Counted from the first letter of the stretch, positions 16,901 to 25,987 are shown. The stretch is DNA of 64,000 nt from Paenibacillus massiliensis subsp. panacisoli DSM 21345 (GCF_000426545.1 NZ_AUFO01000023.1:43232-107231), one strand, 5' to 3'. Notes: generated by a model from the letters alone, not told the origin. A program made the numbers and translations.

Positions 16901-18187
16901 TTACACGTAGATCGGCAGTACCTGATTCGTCTGCTCACGATTGCGTCCTACAGAGAAGATGGCGATCGGAATACCTGTCAGCTCAGATACACGCTGTACA
17001 TAACGGCGAGTATTCTCTGGCAGCTCCTCCAGCGTCTTCACGCCAGTGATGTCCTCATGCCAGCCTGGCAGCTCCTCGTAGACCGCTTCACATTCAGCCA
17101 GCATTTTCAGGCTTGCCGGGTAATGGGTAATAATCTCACCACGGTATTTGTAGCCTGTGCAGATCTTGACCGTATCCAGACCTGTCATAACGTCCAGAGA
17201 GTTCAAGGACAGCCCTGTAATTCCGCTTACGCGACGTGCATGACGAACGACTACGCTATCGAACCAGCCTACACGACGTGGACGACCAGTTACAGTACCG
17301 TACTCATGGCCTTTCTCACGGATGAAATCACCGACCTCATTGTTCAGCTCCGTAGGGAATGGACCATCACCGACGCGCGTAGTGTATGCCTTCGCTACAC
17401 CGATGACCTCCTTGATCTTGGAAGGTCCTACGCCAGAACCGATACATACTCCCCCCGCTGACGGGTTAGAGGACGTTACGAATGGATAAGTACCCTGATC
17501 GATATCCAGCATGACCCCTTGAGCACCCTCGAACAATACTTTGCGCTCCGTATCAATAGCGTCATTCAATACAACAGAGGTATCGGTAACATACGGACGC
17601 AGGATTTCTGCATACTCCAGATATTGCTTCAGAATTTCTTCCACATCCAGCGGCTCTGCCCCATACATCTGCGTAATGATCTGATTCTTCTCCTTCATCA
17701 GGTGACGCAGCTTCAGCTCGAACTCCTCGGCGTCCATCAGGTCCGCGATACGGATACCGTTCCGTGCGGCCTTATCCATATATGCCGGGCCAATTCCCTT
17801 ACGGGTCGTACCGATCTTGTTCGGACCCTTACGATCTTCTTCCAACGCATCTAACGTCATATGATAAGGCATAATCACGTGTGCACGATCGCTAATGACC
17901 AGATTATCAGTCTTAAATCCATTATCATGAATGTAATTAATTTCTTCAATCAATGCGGTCGGGTTCACTACCATACCATTCCCGATGACGCATGTCTTAT
18001 CTTCATAAAAGATACCGGATGGAATCAAGCTAAGCTTATATTTCTTTCCTTCAATCAGAATGGTATGGCCTGCATTGTTGCCGCCTTGGTACCGGGCTAC
18101 GACATCTGCCTTCTCGGCCAGAAAATCCGTAATTTTACCCTTACCCTCGTCTCCCCATTGTGTTCCCACAACGACTACAGTTGACAT
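16901..18187 (-). CDS. purA: adenylosuccinate synthetase
   Basis: PurA joins IMP and aspartate using GTP, the first committed step to AMP. The 428 residues match the family length. The N-terminal GDEGKGK loop (12-18) and the catalytic H41 in NNAGHTI are present, as are GTTRKGIGPAY and STVGDGPFPTE-type segments. The gene is monocistronic, with its own terminator. Upstream lie a strong promoter, a PurBox-like pair and a leader hairpin with a T run, all suggesting purine-responsive control. Confidence 0.97.
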   Translation of the reverse strand: MSTVVVVGTQWGDEGKGKITDFLAEKADVVARYQGGNNAGHTILIEGKKYKLSLIPSGIFYEDKTCVIGNGMVVNPTALIEEINYIHDNGFKTDNLVISDRAHVIMPYHMTLDALEEDRKGPNKIGTTRKGIGPAYMDKAARNGIRIADLMDAEEFELKLRHLMKEKNQIITQMYGAEPLDVEEILKQYLEYAEILRPYVTDTSVVLNDAIDTERKVLFEGAQGVMLDIDQGTYPFVTSSNPSAGGVCIGSGVGPSKIKEVIGVAKAYTTRVGDGPFPTELNNEVGDFIREKGHEYGTVTGRPRRVGWFDSVVVRHARRVSGITGLSLNSLDVMTGLDTVKICTGYKYRGEIITHYPASLKMLAECEAVYEELPGWHEDITGVKTLEELPENTRRYVQRVSELTGIPIAIFSVGRNREQTNQVLPIYV

Positions 18188-18299
18188 GTTTCATTCCTCC
18201 GTGGAGTGCTCGCAGACACTCTGATTTTGAGCTGAGCTTCCGTTCACTGCATCCCGCCAATAACACCAGTGACAGGACAACGGAATGACAAGCAGCAGG

Positions 18300-18344
18300 A
18301 AAAAACGTCCGGAGATGCCCTTCCGCGGGCGTGGAAATCCCCGG
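18300..18344 (-). terminator. terminator-like hairpin in the purA leader (possible attenuator)
   Basis: In the leader between the predicted purA transcription start (about 18375) and the start codon (18187), CCGGGGAT pairs with ATCTCCGG. An inner TTCC/GGAA stem lies between them, and ACG plus six Ts follow. It has the form of an intrinsic terminator. A smaller hairpin, AAGCAG-TGGG-CTGCTT, precedes it. This could give premature termination controlled by an unknown signal. Confidence 0.5.
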
Positions 18345-18381
18345 GCGCATAAGCAGCCCACTGCTTTAACGCAGCACTTTA

Positions 18382-18410
18382 AGTGTACCAGCCTCAAATT
18401 TTAAAGTCAA
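18382..18410 (-). promoter_or_regulatory. purA promoter
   Basis: On the minus strand, TTGACT (18410-18405), a 17-bp spacer and TACACT (18387-18382) make a near-consensus housekeeping promoter. Transcription would start about 188 bases before the purA start codon. Confidence 0.75.
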
Positions 18411-18413
18411 ATT

Positions 18414-18457
18414 AAAAGCGAACAATTGGTTGTGCAAAATTATAAATGTTCGTGAAT
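18414..18457. promoter_or_regulatory. inverted PurBox-like pair upstream of purA
   Basis: AAAAGCGAACAAT at 18414-18426 matches the Bacillus PurBox consensus AWWWCCGAACWWT at 12 of 13 positions. The reverse complement of 18445-18457, ATTCACGAACATT, matches at 11 of 13. The two face each other across 18 bp, close to the 16-17 bp spacing known for PurR, and sit directly upstream of the purA -35 box. PurR itself is not in the window. Confidence 0.6.
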
Positions 18458-18702
18458 TAACCAAGCCTGCAAATGACAAGCTTCCCCATAAGCGATACAG
18501 CCTAAGACCTTATAGTTCCGATGACACGGAAGTTCTGTATACCCAGCGTTCCTTCTAGGATGATGGTTTATCGCTAAAATATGTATGACAATACGCGAAT
18601 GTAAATTACAGTTATATTATAACATTCCCAAGTAACGTCACAAAATGGCACCGTTCGAACCTGATATCTATTCATATTATGAGCATTTTACGAAAATAAA
18701 GC

Positions 18703-18732
18703 CGTCCTCGCTTGATACCTCAAGCGAAGACG
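18703..18732 (-). terminator. intrinsic terminator after dnaB
   Basis: A 13-bp stem with one mismatch (18703-18715 with 18720-18732) is followed on the minus strand by GGCTTTATTTTC. Confidence 0.65.
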
Positions 18733-18785
18733 ACCATTTCATAGTTTAACATGAGTACATTTGGATGAAATGCGCCATCCAGCCG

Positions 18786-20144
18786 CTATCCGGCAAATGC
18801 GTCGGTATGAGCACGTTCGTAATTGGCGAACTTATTATAATTCTTGAGAAATACAAGCTCCACCGTGCCTACCGGACCATTACGCTGCTTGGCAATAATG
18901 ATCTCAATGATGTTCTTCTTCTCCGTCTCCTGATTGTAATAATCATCCCGGTACAGGAACGCGACGATGTCGGCATCCTGCTCGATGGAGCCTGATTCCC
19001 GAAGGTCACTCATCATTGGACGCTTGTCCTGCCGCTGCTCAACCCCACGGCTAAGCTGGGACAGAGCAATGACGGGCACTTCCAGCTCACGGGCAATCTG
19101 CTTGAGTGTACGGGAGATTTCCGATACCTCCTGCTGCCGGTTCTCGCCTGCTTTGCCGCGACCATGAATGAGCTGGAGGTAATCGATGACGATCATTCCA
19201 AGCCCCTTCTCGGTCTTCAAGCGACGACACTTGGCACGAATATCCGCTACCGTCACACCAGGGGTATCATCAATGTAGATTTCTGCCTCAGCCAGAGCTG
19301 CAATCCCCATCGTCAGCTTGGCCCAGTCTTCATCACCCTTGAATTCACCTGTACGCATAACGTTCGCATCCAGATTGGCCTCGGCACAGATCATACGTTG
19401 TACGAGCTGCGCCGCGGACATCTCCAGACTGAAGATGGCTACAGTCTCTTTGGCCCGTACCGCTACATTCTGGGCGATATTCAGTGCAAAGGCTGTCTTA
19501 CCCACGGAAGGACGCGCTGCTACGATGATCAGATCGTTACGCTGGAAGCCCGCAGTCATCTTATCCAGATCAACGAAGCCCGATGGAATTCCTGTCGTAT
19601 TGCCCCGATTCTGGTACAGCCCCTCCATACGGTCGAAGACCTCCATGACGACATCACGGATTGCTATAAATCCGCTACCGGAGCGGCTGTTGGATATCTC
19701 CAGAATCCGCCGCTCAGCATCACTGAGCATCGCAGGTACATCTTCCCCACCTGTATAGCCCTCGCTTACAATCTGGGTGGCTGCCCGAATCAGACGACGA
19801 AGCATCGACTTCTCCTCGATAATCTGGGCATAGTAGTCTACGTTGGCTGCTGTAGGTACACCGTGAGCCAGCTTCGATAGATAGCTGACACCACCGATTT
19901 CCTCCAGTTGGCCCTTATCCTGCAGCTTCGCAGTCAACGTCACGAGGTCAATTGGCTGGCCTTGCTCTCCCAGCTCAATCATGGACTCGTAGATCATTTG
20001 GTGCGCTTTATCATAGAAATCCTCACTCTGAACCCGCTCCATTGCGGTAATCAGAGCTTCTGCCTGAAGCAGAATTGAGCCAATTACAGCCTGCTCCGCT
20101 TCGAGATTCTGCGGAGGAATCCGGTCAAAGAATTCGCCGCCCAT
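18786..20144 (-). CDS. dnaB: replicative DNA helicase DnaB (DnaC in Bacillus nomenclature)
   Basis: The 452-residue protein is the hexameric 5'-3' helicase of the replication fork. It has the N-terminal DnaB domain (about 8-110) and a RecA-like ATPase domain with Walker A RPSVGKTA (K216), Walker B IVIDYLQL and the QLSRGVEQR arginine-rich motif. It begins directly after the rplI stop codon, so translation is coupled. The gdpP-rplI-dnaB order is the standard Firmicutes cluster. The C-terminal region contains a slightly unusual EQDADIVAFLYRDDYYN, which is normal for the family. Confidence 0.97.
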   Translation of the reverse strand: MGGEFFDRIPPQNLEAEQAVIGSILLQAEALITAMERVQSEDFYDKAHQMIYESMIELGEQGQPIDLVTLTAKLQDKGQLEEIGGVSYLSKLAHGVPTAANVDYYAQIIEEKSMLRRLIRAATQIVSEGYTGGEDVPAMLSDAERRILEISNSRSGSGFIAIRDVVMEVFDRMEGLYQNRGNTTGIPSGFVDLDKMTAGFQRNDLIIVAARPSVGKTAFALNIAQNVAVRAKETVAIFSLEMSAAQLVQRMICAEANLDANVMRTGEFKGDEDWAKLTMGIAALAEAEIYIDDTPGVTVADIRAKCRRLKTEKGLGMIVIDYLQLIHGRGKAGENRQQEVSEISRTLKQIARELEVPVIALSQLSRGVEQRQDKRPMMSDLRESGSIEQDADIVAFLYRDDYYNQETEKKNIIEIIIAKQRNGPVGTVELVFLKNYNKFANYERAHTDAFAG

Positions 20145-20588
20145 TTACTCTTCGGTCACCTGAACCTTCAGGGTCGCCTTCACTTCCGGATGCAGCTTAA
20201 CTGTCATTTGAGTCACGCCCAGGTGACGAATCGGCTCATCCAGCTCAATTTTACGCTTATCAATCTTCAGTCCTTGCTTGGACAGAGCCTCTCCGATCTG
20301 CTTGGAGGTGATAGCTCCAAACAGTCGACCGCCTTCACCAGCTTTGGCCTTCAACTCAATTGCAGTTGCTTCCAGCTTCTTAGCCAGAGCCTGCGCTTCT
20401 TCCTTCTCCTCTTGCTTGCGTCTATCTTCTGCAGCTGCCTGATTTTGCAGCACCTTCATATTGCCATCGGTTGCTGGACGAACCAAGCCTTTCGGCAGCA
20501 AAAAGTTCGATGCATAACCATCGGATACTTCCTTCACTTGGCCCTTCTTACCTTGCCCTTTTACGTCTTGCAAAAAAATGACCTTCAT
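20145..20588 (-). CDS. rplI: 50S ribosomal protein L9
   Basis: The 147 residues match L9. The N-terminal globular domain starts MKVIFLQDVKGQGKKGQVKE and contains the conserved GYASNFLLPKGLV. It is followed by a long lysine/glutamate-rich helix and a C-terminal domain. L9 binds 23S rRNA near the L1 stalk. Its start codon overlaps gdpP by four bases, and its stop abuts the dnaB start. Confidence 0.97.
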   Translation of the reverse strand: MKVIFLQDVKGQGKKGQVKEVSDGYASNFLLPKGLVRPATDGNMKVLQNQAAAEDRRKQEEKEEAQALAKKLEATAIELKAKAGEGGRLFGAITSKQIGEALSKQGLKIDKRKIELDEPIRHLGVTQMTVKLHPEVKATLKVQVTEE

Positions 20589-22576
20589 TCAAACAACCCC
20601 TCTTCCTCTTCTATTTCAGCCAGCACGGCAAGCAAGCGTTGCTCTGCCTCGGCCAGCGTACATTCCAGCTGCACGGCCGCATTCGTTAGATGTCCCCCGC
20701 CGCCCAGCCGCTCCATCACGACTTGAACATTCATACGTCCGAATGACCGGGCACTTATACCTATCAGACCATCCGGGCGTTCACTTATGACGAACGACGC
20801 AATCACGTCCGTCATATTCAAGAGTGTATCGGCCGCTTGCGCGATCAATAGCTGAGGAATTTTATTCCCTGGCTCAGTGACCGCAAGCGCGATATGCCCA
20901 TACATCATTTTAGCATGCTTAATGATTTCTGCCTTAGCAATATATTCATCAAGATCTTCTTTCAGTAGACGCTGGATCATGACTGTGTCCGCTCCACTGC
21001 GTCTCAGGAACCCTGCGGCCTCAAAGGTCCGCGAGCCTGTATGCAGGGAGAAGTGCTTCGTATCTACCGTAATTCCAGATAGCAGCGCTGTTGCCTCCAG
21101 TGGCGTGAACTGCACTCGATCATGGATATATTGCAACAGCTCCGTAACCAGCTCGCACGCAGAGGAGGCATAAGGCTCCAGATAGATCAGCACGGCATCG
21201 TTAATGAACTCCTCACCCCGACGGTGATGATCTACTACAACCACGCGCCGGGCCGCCTGTACCAACTTGGGCTCCATCGTCATGGAAGCCTTGTGCGTAT
21301 CTACCACGACGAGCAATGTATGCTCCGTCATCATCTGCATGGCTTGCTCTGGTGTAACGAACGCTGATGTCAGCTGATCATCCTTGGCTACCTGCTCAAG
21401 AAGTCGATCAATCGACGGGTTCGGCTTATCCAGGACAATGCTCGATTCCACCTTGAAGAGCGACGCCGCCTTCCGCACGCCGATGGCTGCTCCAATCGCA
21501 TCCATATCCGGCGCCCGATGGCCGAGGATAATCACACGGTCGCTCTCCTGCATCAGATCGCGAAGCGCATGGGCGATGACTCTCGCACGCACTCGTGTCC
21601 GTTTCTCGACGGCATTCGTCTTGCCGCCATAGAAGGACAAGCGCTGCCCTGCCTTGACTGCAGCCTGATCTCCACCACGACCAAGCGCCATATCCAGACT
21701 GGATTGTGCCAGCTCGCCCAGCTCACTAATCGTGCCAGCGCCGAAGGACAGGCCAATGCTCAGCGTGAGTGGCACCTTCAGATCAGCTGTCATCTCCCGT
21801 ACAGTATCCAGAATAACGAATCGGCTCTGCTCTAGCTCCTGTAAAGACTTTTGGTTAAGCATCATCAGGTAGCGCTCGGAGGAGAGTCTCCGCAGGTATA
21901 CATTGAACTGCTTCGCCCAAGCGGTAATCTCGCTGGACACCTTGGCAATCAAGGCTGTACGCTGCTGATCATCCATGCCCTGTGAAGCTTCATCCAGATT
22001 GTCGAGCAGCACGATTCCGATCGCCAGACGCTCATTCTCATATTGCTCTCGCAACACGGCAAGCTCAGTAACCTCATGTAAATAGATGAGACGTTCGTCC
22101 AGAATGACTGTCATTCGGTAGAAGCGACTGTCATGTTGGATCTCCAACTGATGAACCTTCGCCGTCTCTTTAAGCTCTTTCTTGTTCTGCAGCAACGCCG
22201 TTAGCTGCGGGAATACCTGTTGAAGCGAAGCACCGATCAGGTTATGCTCATCCTCGAACATTCCCGCTACGTAACGGTTGTTCCACTCCACAGTGCGATC
22301 CTCGCTGTAGAGAATGATTCCAAAAGGAAGCTTATTCACCGTCTCCGCTTCTACACGCTTGATGCGGAAGGAGAGTCCACTTATGTACTCGGACAACCCT
22401 TCCCGAAAATTCATTTCAGCGCGCAAAAGCATTCCGCTTAGAGCAAAGGAGATAACCAGACCAATAACACCAAGCGCCCAGTTGTACCAGCTAATAGCAA
22501 TGACCAGCAATAGCAACAGTAGAAACGCCCAGACGGTGTAATAGCCGTGCCAGCGTTTCTGTAGGAATTTAGGCAT
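20585..22576 (-). CDS. gdpP: cyclic-di-AMP phosphodiesterase GdpP
   Basis: The 663-residue membrane protein hydrolyses c-di-AMP and so tunes potassium balance and wall stress responses. It has two N-terminal membrane helices (about 14-52), a degenerate PAS domain (about 80-170), a modified GGDEF domain (about 180-305) and a C-terminal DHH-DHHA1 module. Metal ligands are visible in GHRAPDMDAIG (352-362) and VVDHH (447-451). DHHA1 has the GGGGH motif near residue 629. It is cotranscribed with yybS upstream and rplI-dnaB downstream. Confidence 0.95.
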   Translation of the reverse strand: MPKFLQKRWHGYYTVWAFLLLLLLVIAISWYNWALGVIGLVISFALSGMLLRAEMNFREGLSEYISGLSFRIKRVEAETVNKLPFGIILYSEDRTVEWNNRYVAGMFEDEHNLIGASLQQVFPQLTALLQNKKELKETAKVHQLEIQHDSRFYRMTVILDERLIYLHEVTELAVLREQYENERLAIGIVLLDNLDEASQGMDDQQRTALIAKVSSEITAWAKQFNVYLRRLSSERYLMMLNQKSLQELEQSRFVILDTVREMTADLKVPLTLSIGLSFGAGTISELGELAQSSLDMALGRGGDQAAVKAGQRLSFYGGKTNAVEKRTRVRARVIAHALRDLMQESDRVIILGHRAPDMDAIGAAIGVRKAASLFKVESSIVLDKPNPSIDRLLEQVAKDDQLTSAFVTPEQAMQMMTEHTLLVVVDTHKASMTMEPKLVQAARRVVVVDHHRRGEEFINDAVLIYLEPYASSACELVTELLQYIHDRVQFTPLEATALLSGITVDTKHFSLHTGSRTFEAAGFLRRSGADTVMIQRLLKEDLDEYIAKAEIIKHAKMMYGHIALAVTEPGNKIPQLLIAQAADTLLNMTDVIASFVISERPDGLIGISARSFGRMNVQVVMERLGGGGHLTNAAVQLECTLAEAEQRLLAVLAEIEEEEGLFE

Positions 22577-22587
22577 GACTGTTCTCC

Positions 22588-23502
22588 CTATCGTTTGGAT
22601 TTCGTAATAGCTTCACGAAGCGGGAAGGCCAGATCAATAATTCCTATTATCCGAAGTGGATGAATGAGCAGCACCAATGCGGATAACAGGAATGAGATCG
22701 CCGGATTCCAACGACGGACATGTGTCAGGAAAAAGAAGAACCCGATCGTTTGAATCACAAAACAAATGTTAATCAGTGGAATCAGATTCGCAGCGATAAT
22801 CGTAGCCCAGCCCCCGCTGGAGCCGTACGCAATCCATTCAATGAGTACAGCCAGCAGATAATACCAGATCAATGCTCGTGGCATACGCCACTCCCGAGCA
22901 GGCTTCATTTTGGGAACATCCATACCAGCAGCTGTCAGGAGCGGTCTTGTCACCACGTGCGTAATTAACGCAATCAAGAAAGAAGTCAGGATTAGCGCAT
23001 ACGGTACCATCGCAACTGTAGCATCCGCCACTTCCTTCGTATCCTGATCCGTCCAGTTAATGCTGGTTAACGGATTGTTATTCGTCATATCCTGCAGCGG
23101 AGCAACCATTTGATTGACAATCTCCCGGATATACCCGGACAGATCGAACTGGAACAGTGTCGTGCTAATTAACAAGAGCAACAGCAGCATCGCTACCATG
23201 ACACCCGTTCCTGTCATCAAGGCCTGCAGTGCTGGTGCCTTCTTCTTGTAGGCCATCCCCATCAACAATCCTGGAATCAGGAAATATAACATCGACAGCA
23301 ACAGCACGGGTGAAGCGATCAAAGCCACAACTGCCACACCCACAATATACAGCAGAAATTGTCTAATAGGCAGCAATGCGTATAGAACCGCAGCTGGTAC
23401 AATCAAGAAAAAGGAGGTTATTAATCTCAACGGTGTAAGCAAGGACAACAGCAGCAGTACGTATATAACGACCCACACCGCTGAAGTCATACGGGATTTC
23501 AA
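22588..23502 (-). CDS. yybS: YybS family DUF2232 membrane protein
   Basis: The 304-residue protein is strongly hydrophobic, with about eight predicted membrane helices, and matches DUF2232/YybS in size and position directly upstream of gdpP. The start codon is a TTG at 23502, preceded by AGAGGTGA. Its function is not established. Conservation of the yybS-gdpP-rplI-dnaB order suggests a shared transcript rather than a shared pathway. Confidence 0.88.
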   Translation of the reverse strand: MKSRMTSAVWVVIYVLLLLSLLTPLRLITSFFLIVPAAVLYALLPIRQFLLYIVGVAVVALIASPVLLLSMLYFLIPGLLMGMAYKKKAPALQALMTGTGVMVAMLLLLLLISTTLFQFDLSGYIREIVNQMVAPLQDMTNNNPLTSINWTDQDTKEVADATVAMVPYALILTSFLIALITHVVTRPLLTAAGMDVPKMKPAREWRMPRALIWYYLLAVLIEWIAYGSSGGWATIIAANLIPLINICFVIQTIGFFFFLTHVRRWNPAISFLLSALVLLIHPLRIIGIIDLAFPLREAITKSKR

Positions 23503-23508
23503 ATGTAT

Positions 23509-23811
23509 TCACCTCTTACGCATATGTTCTTCCAGAGCGGAAATATCCTGATACCAATCTTCCAGTTGATGGCCTTCCTGTCTGTGCTTCTTTAGCTTGT
23601 CAAGCAACTGGTCATCCAACTCACGATACGATATTCCCAGACGTCGTCCCAAGATGTATCCGCTCATAATGAGACTTGCCAGGCAATCTCCTATTCGCGC
23701 TGTACTTCCTTCCCATATGGCCTTGAACAGGCGAGACACCTGGTCCAATACCTCTGTTTTTAGCCATTCAATGACCTTGGCCCGCTTGGCCACATCCAGT
23801 TCCTTAGCCAT
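23509..23811 (-). CDS. MazG-like family protein (100 aa)
   Basis: The 100-residue helical protein matches the short MazG-like family of bacilli, which resembles nucleotide pyrophosphohydrolases. The full set of MazG metal-binding EExxE motifs is not evident, so catalysis is doubtful. It ends seven bases before yybS and is likely the first gene of the yybS-gdpP-rplI-dnaB transcript. The start ATG at 23811 has AAGGGGTGG upstream at rather long spacing. Confidence 0.7.
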   Translation of the reverse strand: MAKELDVAKRAKVIEWLKTEVLDQVSRLFKAIWEGSTARIGDCLASLIMSGYILGRRLGISYRELDDQLLDKLKKHRQEGHQLEDWYQDISALEEHMRKR

Positions 23812-24001
23812 AATTCTGAAGAGCCACCCCTTCTGAAAAAGCTTTATTCTCCATTATAGCATAACCCTGCATGAATACGAAGGTGACTTACCACCTTATA
23901 CATAGCCACTCTGCCAAGGCATAATGACACTGCTTTCACTCCCCAGCCTAATCTAGAGGAGCAACAACAAGCAGATATAGAATGTCCTAAGATTATTCTT
24001 G

Positions 24002-24025
24002 AAAAAAGCCTGCACTCCTGCAGGC
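24002..24025 (-). terminator. intrinsic terminator after the CBS-domain gene
   Basis: GCCTGCA (24008-24014) and TGCAGGC (24019-24025) form a stem with a CTCC loop. It is followed on the minus strand by six Ts. Confidence 0.8.
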
Positions 24026-24037
24026 CAGACAGCTGGA

Positions 24038-24463
24038 TTATCCGGAATTCAGAGATTCCTTCGACACCAACTGCTCACAATACTCAATAATTTGGCTGCG
24101 CCGCACAATGCCAATGAAGCGGTCCATATCATCCACGACGGGCACGAAATTCTGTACCTTGGCCAGATTGATAAGATCCTCCATGTTAGCCTCGATAGAT
24201 ACAGGCTTGTTGTGCACACGCAGAGGAACATCCTTCAGTAGAAATTTTGATGAATTCTCGAAGGTTATTTTCCCGCCCGAGTCCTTCATATGCCATAGCA
24301 GATCTCCTTCGGTAACGGTTCCAATATATTTACCATCCTTATCGAGAATTGGAACAGCGGTGAAGCGATGATATTCCATCCGCTCCAGGGTCTGTCTTAA
24401 GGTTGAATCAGACGTTACACAAGCAACCTCCTGCTTAGGCAACAAGAAAAATGCAATATTCAT
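24038..24463 (-). CDS. CBS-pair domain protein (141 aa)
   Basis: The protein consists only of two CBS motifs (about residues 8-70 and 78-136), with the characteristic TAVPILDKDGKYIGTVTEGD and NFVPVVDDMDRFIGIVRR segments. CBS pairs bind adenine nucleotides. Some Firmicutes stand-alone CBS proteins (DarB/CbpB) bind c-di-AMP. This one is about 1.5 kb from gdpP, but its sequence is not clearly DarB and the ligand is unknown. It has its own terminator and is probably monocistronic. Confidence 0.85.
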   Translation of the reverse strand: MNIAFFLLPKQEVACVTSDSTLRQTLERMEYHRFTAVPILDKDGKYIGTVTEGDLLWHMKDSGGKITFENSSKFLLKDVPLRVHNKPVSIEANMEDLINLAKVQNFVPVVDDMDRFIGIVRRSQIIEYCEQLVSKESLNSG

Positions 24464-24519
24464 GAGAACTGTGTATCCTCCTATATTGTAGGTTTGTACC
24501 CCGTTCTATACAGGGAACA

Positions 24520-24549
24520 AAATCAGCAGACGGAACCTTCCGACTGCTG
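24520..24549 (-). terminator. intrinsic terminator after the LCP gene
   Basis: CAGCAGACGGA pairs with TCCGACTGCTG around an ACCT loop (24524-24549). ATTTTGTT follows on the minus strand. Confidence 0.65.
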
Positions 24550-24581
24550 ATGCTAATCACCTGACTGTGTCTTTCACTCCA

Positions 24582-25664
24582 TCAATCCAGATCCTGTCGA
24601 TCTGGCAGCTTCAAGGTAGCTGGTGTTGTACTGGGGTCCATCCAGTTCTGGATCAATGACCTGGCATACTCTAGATCCTCTTCATTAGCCTGATCATAAT
24701 AGATGCCGTTCACCTTCTGTCCTGTACCCATAATAGTGAAGCTGGAGATCTGTGGACTTGTATCCTGCATCAATACCTGCTTGCCCAGATCTGTAATCGA
24801 GCCGGGTGGCATATCTGTCTGGAAATTATCACCCATGATATCCAGTAGCTCCGGAACCTTGGTAATTCCACTCAGATTCAGAACCTTATCGGATAAGGCT
24901 TTCAGGAATATCTGCTGACGCTTAGTGCGATTAAAGTCGCTGTCCTCCCGATAACGCACATAATACATAGCCTCTTCTCCATTATACACGGGTTTTCCAG
25001 CTTCAATTTTGAATTTTACGTGATTGGGATTCTTATTTTCTATATCCTCTGTAATCGGCAACGACACGCCGCCCACTGCATTCACGACATCTTGTATCCC
25101 TTGAAAGTTAATCGTAGCGTAATAGTCAATCTTATGACTCAACAACTGCTCTACGGTGTCTATGGACATCTGTTCCCCACCAAAAGCGTACGCATGTGCC
25201 AGCTTGTCAAAATCATACTGACCATCCTTATTGGCATCCCGTCCTACAATCTGCACATAGGTATCACGTGGTACCGACACCAGCAGCACTCGGGACTCCT
25301 TGGGCCTTACCGCTGCGAACATCACCGTATCTGAGCGTCCCCGCGTCTTCTCATACGATCTGCGGTCTGAGCCCAGCAGCAGGACAGAGAATGGCTCATT
25401 CTGGACCCTGGTAGGCACCATATTGTCCTCACCGCCACCTCGCGGCTGATAGGACTCCTGCAGCTTATTCTCCAGCGTCGGAGCAACGAACAAATCAAAG
25501 GCTAGTGCCGTCAAAGGCTTGCGGAAGAGGAAGCCAGCGCCAGCTATCAGGAGCACCACAATGAGCACGATTCCGAATACTCGCCTCGCGCTTTTCTTTC
25601 CCTTCTTTTTCTTAGCAGTTGTCTTCACCTTTGTCTTCCCGGATTCGGCAGGTTTTTTATCCAT
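24582..25664 (-). CDS. LytR-CpsA-Psr (LCP) family wall polymer ligase
   Basis: The 360-residue protein has a lysine-rich cytoplasmic tail, one membrane helix (about 28-48) and an extracellular LCP domain. LCP landmarks are LLGSDRR near residue 96, the GRSDTVM motif, SVPRDTYV, and RKRQQ-type RTKRQQIFLKAL near the end of the domain. LCP enzymes transfer teichoic acid or other anionic polymers from lipid carriers to peptidoglycan. It is a single gene between two terminators. Confidence 0.93.
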   Translation of the reverse strand: MDKKPAESGKTKVKTTAKKKKGKKSARRVFGIVLIVVLLIAGAGFLFRKPLTALAFDLFVAPTLENKLQESYQPRGGGEDNMVPTRVQNEPFSVLLLGSDRRSYEKTRGRSDTVMFAAVRPKESRVLLVSVPRDTYVQIVGRDANKDGQYDFDKLAHAYAFGGEQMSIDTVEQLLSHKIDYYATINFQGIQDVVNAVGGVSLPITEDIENKNPNHVKFKIEAGKPVYNGEEAMYYVRYREDSDFNRTKRQQIFLKALSDKVLNLSGITKVPELLDIMGDNFQTDMPPGSITDLGKQVLMQDTSPQISSFTIMGTGQKVNGIYYDQANEEDLEYARSLIQNWMDPSTTPATLKLPDRQDLD

Positions 25665-25786
25665 ATCATGATTCCTTCTTTACCGTTAGTTTTCAATAAC
25701 AATAATTGCCTAATAGCGCATGACTACGACTACTATCTTCATTTAACCGCACTGGCCACAGGATGAAGCGCCACTTGTCTACCTCA

Positions 25787-25815
25787 GCATAAGAGTTGAG
25801 ATGGTCACTTGTCAA
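25787..25815 (-). promoter_or_regulatory. candidate promoter of the LCP gene
   Basis: On the minus strand a perfect TTGACA (25815-25810) is 17 bp from TTATGC (25792-25787). Transcription would start about 115 bases before the LCP start codon. Confidence 0.45.
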
Positions 25816-25883
25816 AACTCGCAAACAACCTCCTGTATTATAGCTTATTCACCGTTGTCTTCTCCATTCAGCTGAATCGTTCA

Positions 25884-25914
25884 AAATAAAAAGACTCTGT
25901 CTGATGACAGAGCC
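25884..25914 (-). terminator. intrinsic terminator after the carboxypeptidase gene
   Basis: GACTCTGTC (25893-25901) pairs with GACAGAGCC (25906-25914) around TGAT. TTTTTATTTTG follows on the minus strand. Confidence 0.8.
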
Positions 25915-25987
25915 TTCTTGGCTTCCTTTATCCATTGCCAAAGTGGTAATCAATGAAATGCTATAATCGGATCAAGTTCTTTATCCA

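Larger units (their letters stand above)
18188..18785. other. purA leader and dnaB downstream region
   Basis: This nearly 600-base gap contains the purA leader (18188-18375), its promoter and operators (18382-18457) and the dnaB terminator (18703-18732). Two overlapping frames across the leader start inside or near the terminator hairpin and look spurious. Confidence 0.5.
25665..25987. other. intergenic region between LCP and carboxypeptidase genes
   Basis: This 323-base gap contains the predicted LCP promoter at 25787-25815 and the carboxypeptidase terminator at 25884-25914. Nothing else is seen. Confidence 0.5.

Noticed and set aside
18141..18397. two overlapping minus-strand frames across the purA leader, one with a lipoprotein-like LLAGC
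   Set aside because: They start in or near the terminator hairpin, run into purA and lack ribosome binding sites.
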